From Acidisoma cellulosilyticum (GTDB lineage: Bacteria > Pseudomonadota > Alphaproteobacteria > Acetobacterales > Acetobacteraceae), in the NCBI RefSeq assembly GCF_020621385.1, contig NZ_JAESVA010000001.1, positions 434,001 to 498,000 on the forward strand: DNA of 64,000 nucleotides, in the 5' to 3' direction. A program made the translations under genes and the position numbers. Positions 33,589-40,701 of the stretch are shown here, one piece after another. The notes beneath the pieces are model-generated. The model was not told the origin of the DNA. It saw nothing but the letters and a program-made list of their open reading frames with translations, and did not search any database. The number at the start of each line of letters is the position of its first letter. Positions within the stretch are counted from its first letter, which is position 1.

Positions 33589-34896
33589 ATGAGCGACACA
33601 CCCAAGGACGCGGTGACAGTCTCGCTAGAGGGAACGAATAAAACTGCGACGCTGCCGCTGTTGCACGGAACCATGGGGCCGCCGGTCGCGGATATCCGAA
33701 AGCTCTACGCCGATCTGGGAGTTTTCACCTTCGATCCGGGCTATGGCGGCACGGCGGCCTGCGCCAGCAAGATCACCTATATCGACGGTGACGAAGGCAT
33801 TCTGCTGCATCGCGGCTATCCGATCGACCAGCTGGCCGAGGAATCGAGCTTCCTGGAAGTCGCCTATCTGCTGCTGAACGGCGAGCTGCCGACGGCCACC
33901 CAGGCGGAGGAATTCCACAAGGGCGTCACGCACCACACCATGGTGCATGAGCAGCTGCGCAATTTCTTCCAGGGCTTCCGCCGCGATGCCCATCCGATGG
34001 CCGTCATGTGCGGGGTCGTCGGTGCGCTATCGGCTTTCTATCACGACAGCCTGGACATCACGAACCACGAGCATCGCAATATCAGCGCCTTCCGGCTGAT
34101 CGCCAAGCTGCCGACGATTGCAGCCTGGGCCCATAAATACTCGATCGGCCAGCCGTTCATGTATCCGCGGAACGATCTGAGCTACGCGGCCAACTTCCTG
34201 TACATGATGAACGCCGTCCCGGCGGAGCCCTACGAGGTCAGCCCGGTTCTGGCCCGCGCCATGGACCGCATCCTGATCCTGCATGCGGATCATGAGCAGA
34301 ATGCGTCCACCAGCACCGTGCGTCTTGCCGGTTCGACGGGCGCCAATCCCTTCGCCTGTATCGCGGCCGGCATCGCATCCCTTTGGGGGCCCGCGCATGG
34401 CGGAGCGAACGAGGCCGTGCTGAAAATGCTCGCCGAGATCGGGCATAAGGACAATATCCCGGACTTCATCGCCAAGGTGAAGGACAAGTCCAGCCATATC
34501 CGCCTGATGGGCTTCGGCCACCGCGTCTATCGCAACTACGATCCGCGCGCGAAGATCATGCAGCAGACCTGTCACGAGGTTCTGGACGAACTCGGCATCA
34601 AGGACGAGCCGATGCTCGACCTGGCGCTGGAGCTGGAACACATCGCGACGACGGATCCTTATTTCGTCGAGCGTAAGCTTTACCCGAACGTCGATTTCTA
34701 TTCGGGCATCATCCTGAAGGCGATGGGCATCCCGACCAGCATGTTCACCGTGCTGTTCGCCGTCGCCCGCACCGCCGGCTGGATCAGCCAATGGCAGGAA
34801 ATGATCGAAGATCCGGCGAACCGCATCGGTCGTCCGCGCCAGATCTATACCGGCGCGCCGCTGCGCGATTACGTGCCGATCGACAAGCGCGGCTGA
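33589..34896 (+). CDS. gltA: Citrate synthase
   Basis: Condenses acetyl-CoA and oxaloacetate to citrate, the entry to the TCA cycle. It has 435 residues, the size of the hexameric, NADH-regulated type II enzyme found in Gram-negative bacteria. The N-terminal domain (about 1-60, [15 protein letters not shown]) precedes the catalytic core with [24 protein letters not shown] and the aspartate region ALELEHIA. The ATG at 33589 has GGCGGA seven bases upstream. A strong bidirectional terminator follows at 34913-34954. Confidence 0.97.
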   Translation: MSDTPKDAVTVSLEGTNKTATLPLLHGTMGPPVADIRKLYADLGVFTFDPGYGGTAACASKITYIDGDEGILLHRGYPIDQLAEESSFLEVAYLLLNGELPTATQAEEFHKGVTHHTMVHEQLRNFFQGFRRDAHPMAVMCGVVGALSAFYHDSLDITNHEHRNISAFRLIAKLPTIAAWAHKYSIGQPFMYPRNDLSYAANFLYMMNAVPAEPYEVSPVLARAMDRILILHADHEQNASTSTVRLAGSTGANPFACIAAGIASLWGPAHGGANEAVLKMLAEIGHKDNIPDFIAKVKDKSSHIRLMGFGHRVYRNYDPRAKIMQQTCHEVLDELGIKDEPMLDLALELEHIATTDPYFVERKLYPNVDFYSGIILKAMGIPTSMFTVLFAVARTAGWISQWQEMIEDPANRIGRPRQIYTGAPLRDYVPIDKRG

Positions 34897-34912
34897 AACC
34901 GTCGCACTCGCT

Positions 34913-34954
34913 CAACAAAAAAGGCGCCCGGTTCTCCGGGCGCCTTTTTTGTTG
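34913..34954. terminator. Bidirectional rho-independent terminator between gltA and ugpQ
   Basis: AAGGCGCCCGG and CCGGGCGCCTT form an 11-bp stem with loop TTCT. A/T runs flank both sides (AAAAAA before, TTTTTT after), so it can stop transcription from both convergent genes. This is the clearest terminator in the window together with the one after rpsD. Confidence 0.9.
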
Positions 34955-34957
34955 CCG

Positions 34958-35836
34958 TCAGCGGAGCGCGATGCCTTTCTCTGCCATCACGGCCCTGGCA
35001 CGATCGGGATAATCAGTGGTCAGCGCGCCGACGCCCCAATCGAGCAGGCGGGCCATGTCCTCACTCTCGTTCACCGTCCAGGGATTGACGAGAAGGCCAA
35101 GCGCATGGGCTTCCGCGACCTCGGCCTCGGTCAGCGCTGCGACATCCGGACCCCAGACGCGCCCACCGAGAGACGCGATCAGGCGAGGAATGGAACCGCC
35201 GAAATCCTCGGCCGATGCGCCATCCCACCACAGCCCTGCGGCCGCCTTGGTCTCGGCATCGGTCAGATAGCCGAGATCAAGCGCGGGTCGCACGCGGCGC
35301 AGATAGGACAGCACCCGGAAATCGAAGGAGATGATGCGTGTGCGGGCCAGCGCGGCCTGCTGATCCAGCACCGCCAGCACCGCCTCCGCCATCGCGTCCG
35401 GCGGCAAGGTGCGTTCAGGGTGATCGGGAAAGGTTTTGAGTTCGACCGCCAGATGCACCGAAGGGTCGAGCGCGATGACATCGGCCAGCCTGGGCAGTCG
35501 CACGCCATCTAAGCCCATCTGATTGGGAAAGGCCCTTGCCTGCGGACTGCCGGGCCGAATGCGGCCGACATCAAAGTCAGAAAGCGCGGCATAGGACAGA
35601 TCGCGGATCAGGGCGCCGGGGGGCTCGATCCAGCTGCCATCGGGCCCCCGCGTGATCAGCGGGTCGAGGATCGGATCATGGCTAAGGATCGCAACCCCGT
35701 CCTGCGTCAGCGCGACATCCATCTCGATCGCGGTGACGCCGATTCCGATCGTGCCGAGGAAGCCAGGGATGGTGTTTTCGGGCCAGAGACCACGCGCACC
35801 GCGATGGCCATGCAATTCGATGCCGGGACGAGGCAT
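34958..35836 (-). CDS. ugpQ: Glycerophosphodiester phosphodiesterase
   Basis: Hydrolyses glycerophosphodiesters to sn-glycerol 3-phosphate and alcohol. It has 292 residues, without a signal peptide, so it is the cytoplasmic UgpQ type. The GDPD core is complete: HGHRGARGLWPENTIPGF with the two catalytic histidine positions and the ENT triad, then EMDVALTQDGVAILSHD, and a C-terminal NPWTVNESEDMARLLDWGVGALTTDYPDRA. The start at 35836 is two bases after the stop of the acetyltransferase gene; a longer frame to 35941 overlaps it. No ugp transporter genes are nearby. Confidence 0.93.
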   Translation of the reverse strand: MPRPGIELHGHRGARGLWPENTIPGFLGTIGIGVTAIEMDVALTQDGVAILSHDPILDPLITRGPDGSWIEPPGALIRDLSYAALSDFDVGRIRPGSPQARAFPNQMGLDGVRLPRLADVIALDPSVHLAVELKTFPDHPERTLPPDAMAEAVLAVLDQQAALARTRIISFDFRVLSYLRRVRPALDLGYLTDAETKAAAGLWWDGASAEDFGGSIPRLIASLGGRVWGPDVAALTEAEVAEAHALGLLVNPWTVNESEDMARLLDWGVGALTTDYPDRARAVMAEKGIALR

Positions 35837-35838
35837 GA

Positions 35839-36510
35839 TCAGCCGGCGCGAATATCTTCCAGACGGCGCATCTGCCGGCCGGCGGCGTCGAAATTGGCGG
35901 GGTCCAGCCAAGCCTGGAAAGCCGCCGCCAGAGCCGGCCATTCGCCGTCGGTGATCGAGAACCAGGCGGTGTCCCGGTTCTGACCCTTGGCGACCATATG
36001 CTGGCGAAACAACCCCTCATAGGTAAAGCCGAACCGCAGCGCCGCGCGCTTCGACGGCTCATTGAGGTTGTTGCATTTCCATTCGAAGCGCCGATAGCCC
36101 AACACCTCGAAGGCGTATTGCGCGAACAGATAAAGCGCCTCGGTCGTCACCCGGCTACGCTGGATGGCCGGTCCCCAATGGATACTGCCGATTTCGATGA
36201 CGCCATGGATGGGGTCGATGCGCATTAGCGCCTGACGGCCTTCGGTCCGGCCGGTCGCCTTGTCGATGACGGCGAAGAATAACGGGTCTGTCCCGGCGGC
36301 GGCTTTGCTCACCCAGGCGGCAAACTCAGCCTCGTCAGCGGGCTCTGACTCGAACAGATAACGGAAACGGTCTTCGGCGCCCGGCGCGCTCGCGGCGTCG
36401 AACAGATCGGGCGTATGGCGGAGGGGGTCCAGCGGCTCAAGGCGCGTATATTGCCCGTCCAGCGTAATACGCTCCGGGCGAGGAACGCCGGCCCAATCAG
36501 ACAAAGACAT
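35839..36510 (-). CDS. GNAT-family acetyltransferase (RimJ/RimL-like)
   Basis: A 223-residue acetyltransferase. The region from about residue 15 to 190 matches the RimJ/RimL-type fold: LDGQYTRLEPLDPLRHTPDLF at the N-terminus, MRIDPIHGVIEIGSIHWGP, then YAFEVLGYRRFEWKCNNLNEPSKRAALRFGF, which is a typical motif B region for proteins that N-acetylate peptides or amino sugars. The substrate is unknown. Only two bases separate its stop from the ugpQ start, so the genes form one transcript. The start ATG has AAGG about eleven bases upstream. Confidence 0.9.
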   Translation of the reverse strand: MSLSDWAGVPRPERITLDGQYTRLEPLDPLRHTPDLFDAASAPGAEDRFRYLFESEPADEAEFAAWVSKAAAGTDPLFFAVIDKATGRTEGRQALMRIDPIHGVIEIGSIHWGPAIQRSRVTTEALYLFAQYAFEVLGYRRFEWKCNNLNEPSKRAALRFGFTYEGLFRQHMVAKGQNRDTAWFSITDGEWPALAAAFQAWLDPANFDAAGRQMRRLEDIRAG

Positions 36511-36531
36511 GGGCAGCTTAACCTTTGGAGA

Positions 36532-36771
36532 TCAGGGGCAGTCGCAACCGTCGGTCGGACCGTCATCGGCACGAACGATGTGATGGTCGATCCATTCGGC
36601 GACCAGCCGGTGCGCTTCCGTCAAAGAAGCTTCGGGATGATGGATGCGATAGAGGGTCGTGCAGGCGCGGAACGAGTCCATATCGCCATTACCGTGAACC
36701 ATGAGTTCACGATATGCCGTCACGACTGCACGCTCACAACGCCGAGCGATGGTGCTTACGTCTCGCGCCAT
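36532..36771 (-). CDS. Small conserved-looking hypothetical protein
   Basis: A 79-residue protein with no family I can name. It is charged and His-rich (STIARRCERAVVTAYRELMV, then LYRIHHPEASLTEAHRLVAEW), predicted mostly helical, and ends with an acidic Asp/Gly/Cys tail (DDGPTDGCDCP) that could bind a metal. The ATG at 36771 has AGGAG about eight to ten bases upstream, which supports it over a longer frame to 36819. It lies 21 bases before the acetyltransferase gene on the same strand and may be the first gene of that unit. The antisense strand has no competing gene. Confidence 0.6.
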   Translation of the reverse strand: MARDVSTIARRCERAVVTAYRELMVHGNGDMDSFRACTTLYRIHHPEASLTEAHRLVAEWIDHHIVRADDGPTDGCDCP

Positions 36772-36945
36772 CCGAAAACCGCTCCTAAACTGGCTGGCCC
36801 ACGCGCGCGGATCAGCCACTTCTCTTTATACGAAGGCTTGGTCTAACGCGAGAACTGGACCTATTCAAGGCAAGCCAGCATCGACAATAATGATGGCGGG
36901 ACGCTGATGCCTATTCGCCACAAAAGGGATCTGCGCGTCCAATCC

Positions 36946-36973
36946 TTGCGACATGGCGGGAATCCGTTAGAAA
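36946..36973 (+). promoter_or_regulatory. Candidate pyrE promoter
   Basis: TTGCGA (36946-36951) and TAGAAA (36968-36973) are separated by 16 bases. The predicted leader is about 22 bases to the pyrE ATG at 37002, which is too short for the attenuator known upstream of pyrE in enterobacteria. Confidence 0.4.
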
Positions 36974-37001
36974 TCCCGCGATCTTTGGATCGGAGCACAG
37001 A

Positions 37002-37730
37002 ATGACGGCCTTATCCCGCAAACTGGCAGGGCATGCGAGCGACTGGGACCGCGATGCGGCCATGACAGCCGCGCGAATCCTGCTCGAAATCAAGGCCATC
37101 AATTTCCGCCCGGAAGAGCCGTACACGCTGACCTCCGGCTGGAAATCACCGGTCTATATCGACTGCCGCCGCATCATCTACTTCCCGCAAGCGCGCACCA
37201 AGATCAGCCAGCTCGCGGTCGAGAAGATCCAACGCAATATCGGCTATGAGACGATCGAGGCGATTGCCGGCGGCGAGACGGCGGGCATTCCCTATGCCGC
37301 CTGGATTTCCGACCGCATGGGCCTGCCGATGTCCTATGTGCGCAAGAAACCCAAGGGTTTTGGTCGCAATGCGCTCATCGAAGGCGATGTCCCCGAAGGC
37401 AAGCAGACTTTGCTGGTCGAGGATCTGACGACGGACGGGCAATCGAAAATCCGCTTCACCCAGTCGCTGCGCGATGCCGGCGCGCTCTGCAACCATGCCT
37501 TCGTCGTCTTCTTCTATGGTGTCTTCGACGGCAGCATCGAGACACTGGCCGAAAACGACATCGCGTTGCATTACCTGACGACCTGGTGGGATGTGCTGGA
37601 AGCCTGCCGCGAGCGGCCGTATTTCCCCGAATCCTCGATGGCCGAGGTTCGCCGCTTCCTGGAATCCCCGGCCGCCTGGTCTGCCGCGCGCGGTGGCGCC
37701 ACGTCCAACAAGGCGAAGCCTGAGGATTGA
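37002..37730 (+). CDS. pyrE: Orotate phosphoribosyltransferase
   Basis: Makes orotidine 5'-phosphate from orotate and PRPP in UMP synthesis. It has 242 residues. The orotate-side motif is TLTSGWKSPVYIDCRRI, the flexible loop has MSYVRKKPKGFGRNALIEG, and the PRPP-binding motif is LLVEDLTTDGQSK. The C-terminal ~30 residues are an extension (ESPAAWSAARGG..) typical of alphaproteobacterial enzymes. The start gives an N-terminal helix of normal length. It stands alone, followed by 251 bases of rpsD leader. Confidence 0.95.
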   Translation: MTALSRKLAGHASDWDRDAAMTAARILLEIKAINFRPEEPYTLTSGWKSPVYIDCRRIIYFPQARTKISQLAVEKIQRNIGYETIEAIAGGETAGIPYAAWISDRMGLPMSYVRKKPKGFGRNALIEGDVPEGKQTLLVEDLTTDGQSKIRFTQSLRDAGALCNHAFVVFFYGVFDGSIETLAENDIALHYLTTWWDVLEACRERPYFPESSMAEVRRFLESPAAWSAARGGATSNKAKPED

Positions 37731-37766
37731 CCTGCGTCGTCTGCCGCGGCGCATAGCAGCTGCAGT

Positions 37767-37795
37767 TTGACAGTTCGGAGACGGCCACCTAGAAG
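37767..37795 (+). promoter_or_regulatory. Candidate rpsD promoter
   Basis: TTGACA (37767-37772) is a perfect -35 hexamer; TAGAAG (37790-37795) lies 17 bases downstream as the -10 element. Transcription would start near 37802, giving an unusually long leader of about 180 bases before rpsD. Confidence 0.55.
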
Positions 37796-37858
37796 GCGCC
37801 TCCATTGCCGGGAATGTGGGTGATCAACGGCCTTCCGTAGATCGCCCCGCCACCCCAA

Positions 37859-37909
37859 GCGAAAGACCGCGACAGCCTGGGCCTTCGGGCCGATCTGTCG
37901 CCCTTTCGC
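37859..37909 (+). promoter_or_regulatory. UUCG-capped structured leader of rpsD
   Basis: GCGAAAG (37859-37865) pairs with CTTTCGC (37903-37909), GCGACAG (37869-37875) with CTGTCGC (37895-37901), and GGCC (37880-37883) with GGCC (37888-37891) around a TTCG loop. The 18 paired positions are interrupted only by small internal loops. C(UUCG)G is an extra-stable tetraloop. A 73-base tail separates it from the rpsD ATG. It is a candidate S4 autoregulatory element. Confidence 0.55.
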
Positions 37910-37981
37910 TGCTCCCGATCTGATCAGCCGATCGTCGGAGGCAGGGGCGGACTACTGGCGCCATAGACGAAGGAGACGCGC

Positions 37982-38596
37982 ATGACCAAGCGCACCGAAA
38001 GTAAGTTCAAGATTAACCGCCGCCTTGGCGTCAATCTGTGGGGCCGTGCCAAGTCCCCGGTTGCCAAGCGTGATTACGGTCCGGGCCAGCATGGCCAGCG
38101 CCGCAAGAAGCCCAGCGACTACGGCGTTCAGCTGATGGCGAAGCAGAAGCTGAAGGGCTACTACGGCAATATCAGCGAGAAGCAGTTCCGCAAGTATTAT
38201 GAGGAAGCCGTGCGCCGCAAGGGCGACACCAGCGAAAACCTCATCGAGCTGCTGGAGCGCCGCCTGGACACCGTGATCTATCGCATGAAGTTCGCAGTGA
38301 CCCCCTTCGCGGCTCGCCAGTTCGTCTCCCACGGCCATCTGCTGGTCAACGGCCGCCGCGTGAACATCGCGTCCTACCTCGTCTCCAATGACGATGTGAT
38401 CGAAGTTCGCGAAAAGTCGAAGCAGCTTGCCGTCGTTCTCGACGCGACGCAGAGCGCTGAGCGCGACATTCCGGAATATCTGGAAGTCGACAATCGTTCG
38501 CTGAAGGGTCGTTACCTGCGCGCCCCGAAGCTCGCCGATGTGCCCTTCCCGGTGCAGATGGAACCGAACCTGGTCGTCGAATTCTATTCGCGTTGA
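37982..38596 (+). CDS. rpsD: Ribosomal protein S4
   Basis: Primary 16S rRNA-binding protein that nucleates small-subunit assembly and often autoregulates. It has 204 residues. The N-terminal zinc-less arm is [20 protein letters not shown], then [20 protein letters not shown]; the S4 domain runs from about 95 with [20 protein letters not shown] and [19 protein letters not shown]. It stands alone rather than in the alpha operon, as is usual in alphaproteobacteria. The leader carries a strong hairpin, and a rho-independent terminator lies 20 bases after the stop. Confidence 0.98.
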   Translation: MTKRTESKFKINRRLGVNLWGRAKSPVAKRDYGPGQHGQRRKKPSDYGVQLMAKQKLKGYYGNISEKQFRKYYEEAVRRKGDTSENLIELLERRLDTVIYRMKFAVTPFAARQFVSHGHLLVNGRRVNIASYLVSNDDVIEVREKSKQLAVVLDATQSAERDIPEYLEVDNRSLKGRYLRAPKLADVPFPVQMEPNLVVEFYSR

Positions 38597-38616
38597 TCCA
38601 GGCTCGCAGCCAAATA

Positions 38617-38646
38617 AAAAAAGGGCGCCGCAAGGCGCCCTTTTTT
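38617..38646 (+). terminator. Rho-independent terminator after rpsD
   Basis: GGGCGCC (38623-38629) and GGCGCCC (38634-38640) form a 7-bp stem with loop GCAA, followed by TTTTTT and preceded by an A run. With the flanking A/T pairing it can also act on the opposite strand. Confidence 0.9.
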
Positions 38647-38658
38647 GTTGGAGTGACT

Positions 38659-39189
38659 ATGCCCGACAAGATCGAAACCCCGCGACTGGTCCTGCGGCGC
38701 ATGACCCTGGCGGATGCGCCCGCGTTGCATGATTTCATGTGCGACGCGGAAACCATGCGTTATTGGTCCAGCCTGCCCCATGCCACGCTCGCCGAGACGG
38801 AAGCTTTCGTCGGCGATACCTTGGGTGCGGTGGCAGCCGGCACGTCCGATGATTTCCTGATTACCCACGGGGGCGCCATCCTGGGCAAGGCAGGGCTTTG
38901 GCATGGCAGCGAATTGGGGATTTTGCTGGGACGGCCGTACTGGGGACAAGGCTTTGCACAGGAAGCCTCGAAAGCCGTCGTGGAAAGAGCCTTCGCGCGC
39001 GGCAAGACCGAAATCGTCGCCGATGTCGATCCGCGCAACACGGCATCACTTAAAATGCTAGGTCGCCTAGGCTTCCAAAAAACGGGGGAAGCCAAGGCGA
39101 CCTTTCGTATCGGTGAGGCCTGGGTCGACAGCGTCTATCTCAGCCTGACCAAAGACCAGTATGACAGCGCCAATCATCCCATCAGGTGA
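38659..39189 (+). CDS. GNAT-family acetyltransferase (RimJ/RimL-like)
   Basis: A 176-residue acetyltransferase. It begins with IETPRLVLRRMTLADAPAL, a hallmark of the RimJ/RimL group, followed by LGIL..GRPYWGQGFAQEASKAVVE and VDPRNTASLKMLGRLGFQKTG (acetyl-CoA and substrate regions). The start at 38659, right after the rpsD terminator and with GGAG eight bases upstream, is better than a frame from 38593 that would translate the terminator. It forms no operon with rpsD. The substrate is unknown. A 9-bp hairpin (39178-39203) overlaps its stop. Confidence 0.9.
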   Translation: MPDKIETPRLVLRRMTLADAPALHDFMCDAETMRYWSSLPHATLAETEAFVGDTLGAVAAGTSDDFLITHGGAILGKAGLWHGSELGILLGRPYWGQGFAQEASKAVVERAFARGKTEIVADVDPRNTASLKMLGRLGFQKTGEAKATFRIGEAWVDSVYLSLTKDQYDSANHPIR

Positions 39190-39203
39190 ATGCGCCTGAT
39201 GGG
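39178..39203. terminator. Hairpin between two convergent genes
   Basis: CCCATCAGG and CCTGATGGG form a perfect 9-bp stem with an 8-base loop that contains the acetyltransferase stop codon. No T run follows on either strand, so termination strength is uncertain; it lies between convergent genes as expected. Confidence 0.5.
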
Positions 39204-39218
39204 ATAAGCCTTGGCCGA

Positions 39219-39605
39219 TTACGGGACGTAATAGGCCGGGGGCGGCGCCGCGTAATAGACGGGCGGCGGGGGCGGCGCATAGACCACCGGCGGCGGCGCG
39301 TAATAGACGGGCGGCGGGGCCGCGTAGACCGGCGGGGCGGCAATGGCGCTACCGACAGCGGCACCGACGGCCAGGCCCAGAAGGCCGGCACCGACTGCAA
39401 CGCCAGGTCCACCCCAGCCACCACCATGGTAATAACCACCGCCACCATGGTAGTAACCGCCGCCACCATGATAATAGCCACCACCACCGTGGTAATAGCC
39501 TTGGGCATTAGCCGAGCTCGCGACAGCCAGAGGGGCACCAAAGGCACCGATCATGGCAGCAACGGCCAAACCGCGCGCGAAGCGCGAATGCGACAAGAGT
39601 TTCAT
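39219..39605 (-). CDS. Exported Tyr/Gly/Pro repeat protein
   Basis: A 128-residue secreted or surface protein. A signal peptide covers residues 1-35 (GLAVAAMIGAFGAPLAVAS, cleaved after ANA). Four copies of a YYHGGGG-like heptad follow. A hydrophobic glycine-zipper segment (AVGAGLLGLAVGAAVGSAIAAP) comes next, and the C-terminus is Pro/Tyr-rich (PPVYYAPPP repeats). The zipper suggests membrane insertion or oligomerisation; the repeats suggest an envelope or matrix protein. No function can be assigned. The start ATG at 39605 is decided by the signal peptide. Confidence 0.82.
   Translation of the reverse strand: MKLLSHSRFARGLAVAAMIGAFGAPLAVASSANAQGYYHGGGGYYHGGGGYYHGGGGYYHGGGWGGPGVAVGAGLLGLAVGAAVGSAIAAPPVYAAPPPVYYAPPPVVYAPPPPPVYYAAPPPAYYVP
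39421..39504 (-). repeat. Four 21-bp tandem repeats coding for YYHGGGG-like heptads
   Basis: Four units of 21 bases (starts 39421, 39442, 39463 and 39484) vary at a few positions. The first two are identical except for three bases. They encode the Tyr-His-Gly heptads of the exported repeat protein, so copy number may vary between strains. Confidence 0.8.
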
Positions 39606-39765
39606 GTCAGAACTCCTTTCGACGTCACTATTGAGCAGGTTTGTAACACCCTGATTACCAACTCTGCCGCCAACGTCTTTGTGAGTTTGTAGATAGACAA
39701 TGGTTGGGACGGATCTAGGGCAGGCTCGGCACAATGCCGCCGCAATGCCGCTCGTCCCTCCGCGA

Positions 39766-40632
39766 TCAATCGGCGAAACGGCTGATGGAAACGCCGCCAA
39801 CCTCAACCGGCATCTCAAAAAGGCCGCCCGCATCGGGAAATTCCCGGCGTTTCACTTCGTCACTCGGTAGCGCGGTTGTGATGAAGATCCGATCGCCCGC
39901 GAAGCAGGGCATGGTCGCATTCGGCACCGGCATGGCGATTTTTTCGACCAATGTGCCGTCCGGCGCGAAGCGGTTGATGACGCTCATGCCCGAGCCGGCC
40001 GACCAATAGACTCCATCCATATCGAGCGCACCACCGTCCGGCCGGCCCTCGGCATTGGGCACATCCGCGAAGCGGCGGCGATTGCTGATGGCGCCGGTCT
40101 CCGCATCGAAATCCCAGGTATCGATCCAGGGGCCGCGCGTATCGGAGTGGTACATGGTCCGCCCGTCGGCCGTCCAGGCGAGACCGTTGGAGTTCTTCAA
40201 GCCTTCGACCTTGATCTGGACCTCCCCGACCGGCGTGATGCGATACAGGTTGCCGGAAGGCAGACCGTCGGCGCCCTCATTGATGGTGCCGACCCAGAAA
40301 CAGCCGTCCGGCCCGACCTTGCCGTCATTCAGCCGATTGGTCTGAGGCTCGTCGATCTCCGCCAGAAGGTCGAGGCTGCCGGTCGCCGTATCGAACAGCA
40401 TGATCTTCTGCTTCTGGCAGACCAGAATGCGGCCCGAACGGCAGAGGGCGAGGCTGCCCAGAACCTCGGGCAATTGCCAGGTTTCCCGCGCATCGGTCGC
40501 GGGCGTGAAGCGGTGCAGACGACCGTTCGGGATATCGGTGAAATAGAGCTGCCCGGCATCCGCGTCCCAGGTCGGGCTCTCCCCGGTGCCGCATCCGCTG
40601 TCCCAGACGAGAGAGACTGTCCGCTGCGCCAT
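39766..40632 (-). CDS. SMP-30/gluconolactonase-family protein
   Basis: A 288-residue six-bladed propeller of the SMP-30/luciferin-regenerating-enzyme family, which hydrolyses sugar lactones with a divalent metal. Metal-site motifs are visible: GTGESPTWDADAGQLYFTDIP (Glu), TNRLNDGKVGPDGCFWVGT (Asn and Asp), and NSNGLAWTADGRTMYHSDT (Asn, Asp). Many enzymes of this type act in sugar oxidation pathways; the exact lactone is unknown. It starts 69 bases after glnD ends on the same strand, with a hairpin between. The ATG is at 40632. Confidence 0.92.
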   Translation of the reverse strand: MAQRTVSLVWDSGCGTGESPTWDADAGQLYFTDIPNGRLHRFTPATDARETWQLPEVLGSLALCRSGRILVCQKQKIMLFDTATGSLDLLAEIDEPQTNRLNDGKVGPDGCFWVGTINEGADGLPSGNLYRITPVGEVQIKVEGLKNSNGLAWTADGRTMYHSDTRGPWIDTWDFDAETGAISNRRRFADVPNAEGRPDGGALDMDGVYWSAGSGMSVINRFAPDGTLVEKIAMPVPNATMPCFAGDRIFITTALPSDEVKRREFPDAGGLFEMPVEVGGVSISRFAD

Positions 40633-40653
40633 CTACCCACTCCTAATCCCTGC

Positions 40654-40676
40654 GCGGGCGCCAGGAAGGCGCCCGC
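40654..40676. terminator. Hairpin between glnD and the SMP-30 gene
   Basis: GCGGGCGCC and GGCGCCCGC form a perfect 9-bp stem with loop AGGAA. On the minus strand, the direction of glnD, no T run follows; a short CTTT follows on the plus strand. It may weaken read-through from glnD. Confidence 0.5.
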
Positions 40677-40701
40677 CTTTGGGCGAAATATGGGGTATCC
40701 C

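Noticed and set aside
38593-38658. A longer N-terminus for the acetyltransferase after rpsD
   Set aside because: It would translate the rpsD terminator; an ATG with GGAG follows it directly.
39421-39504. CRISPR-like short repeats
   Set aside because: The units are contiguous 21-bp coding repeats without spacers, in frame with a signal-peptide protein.
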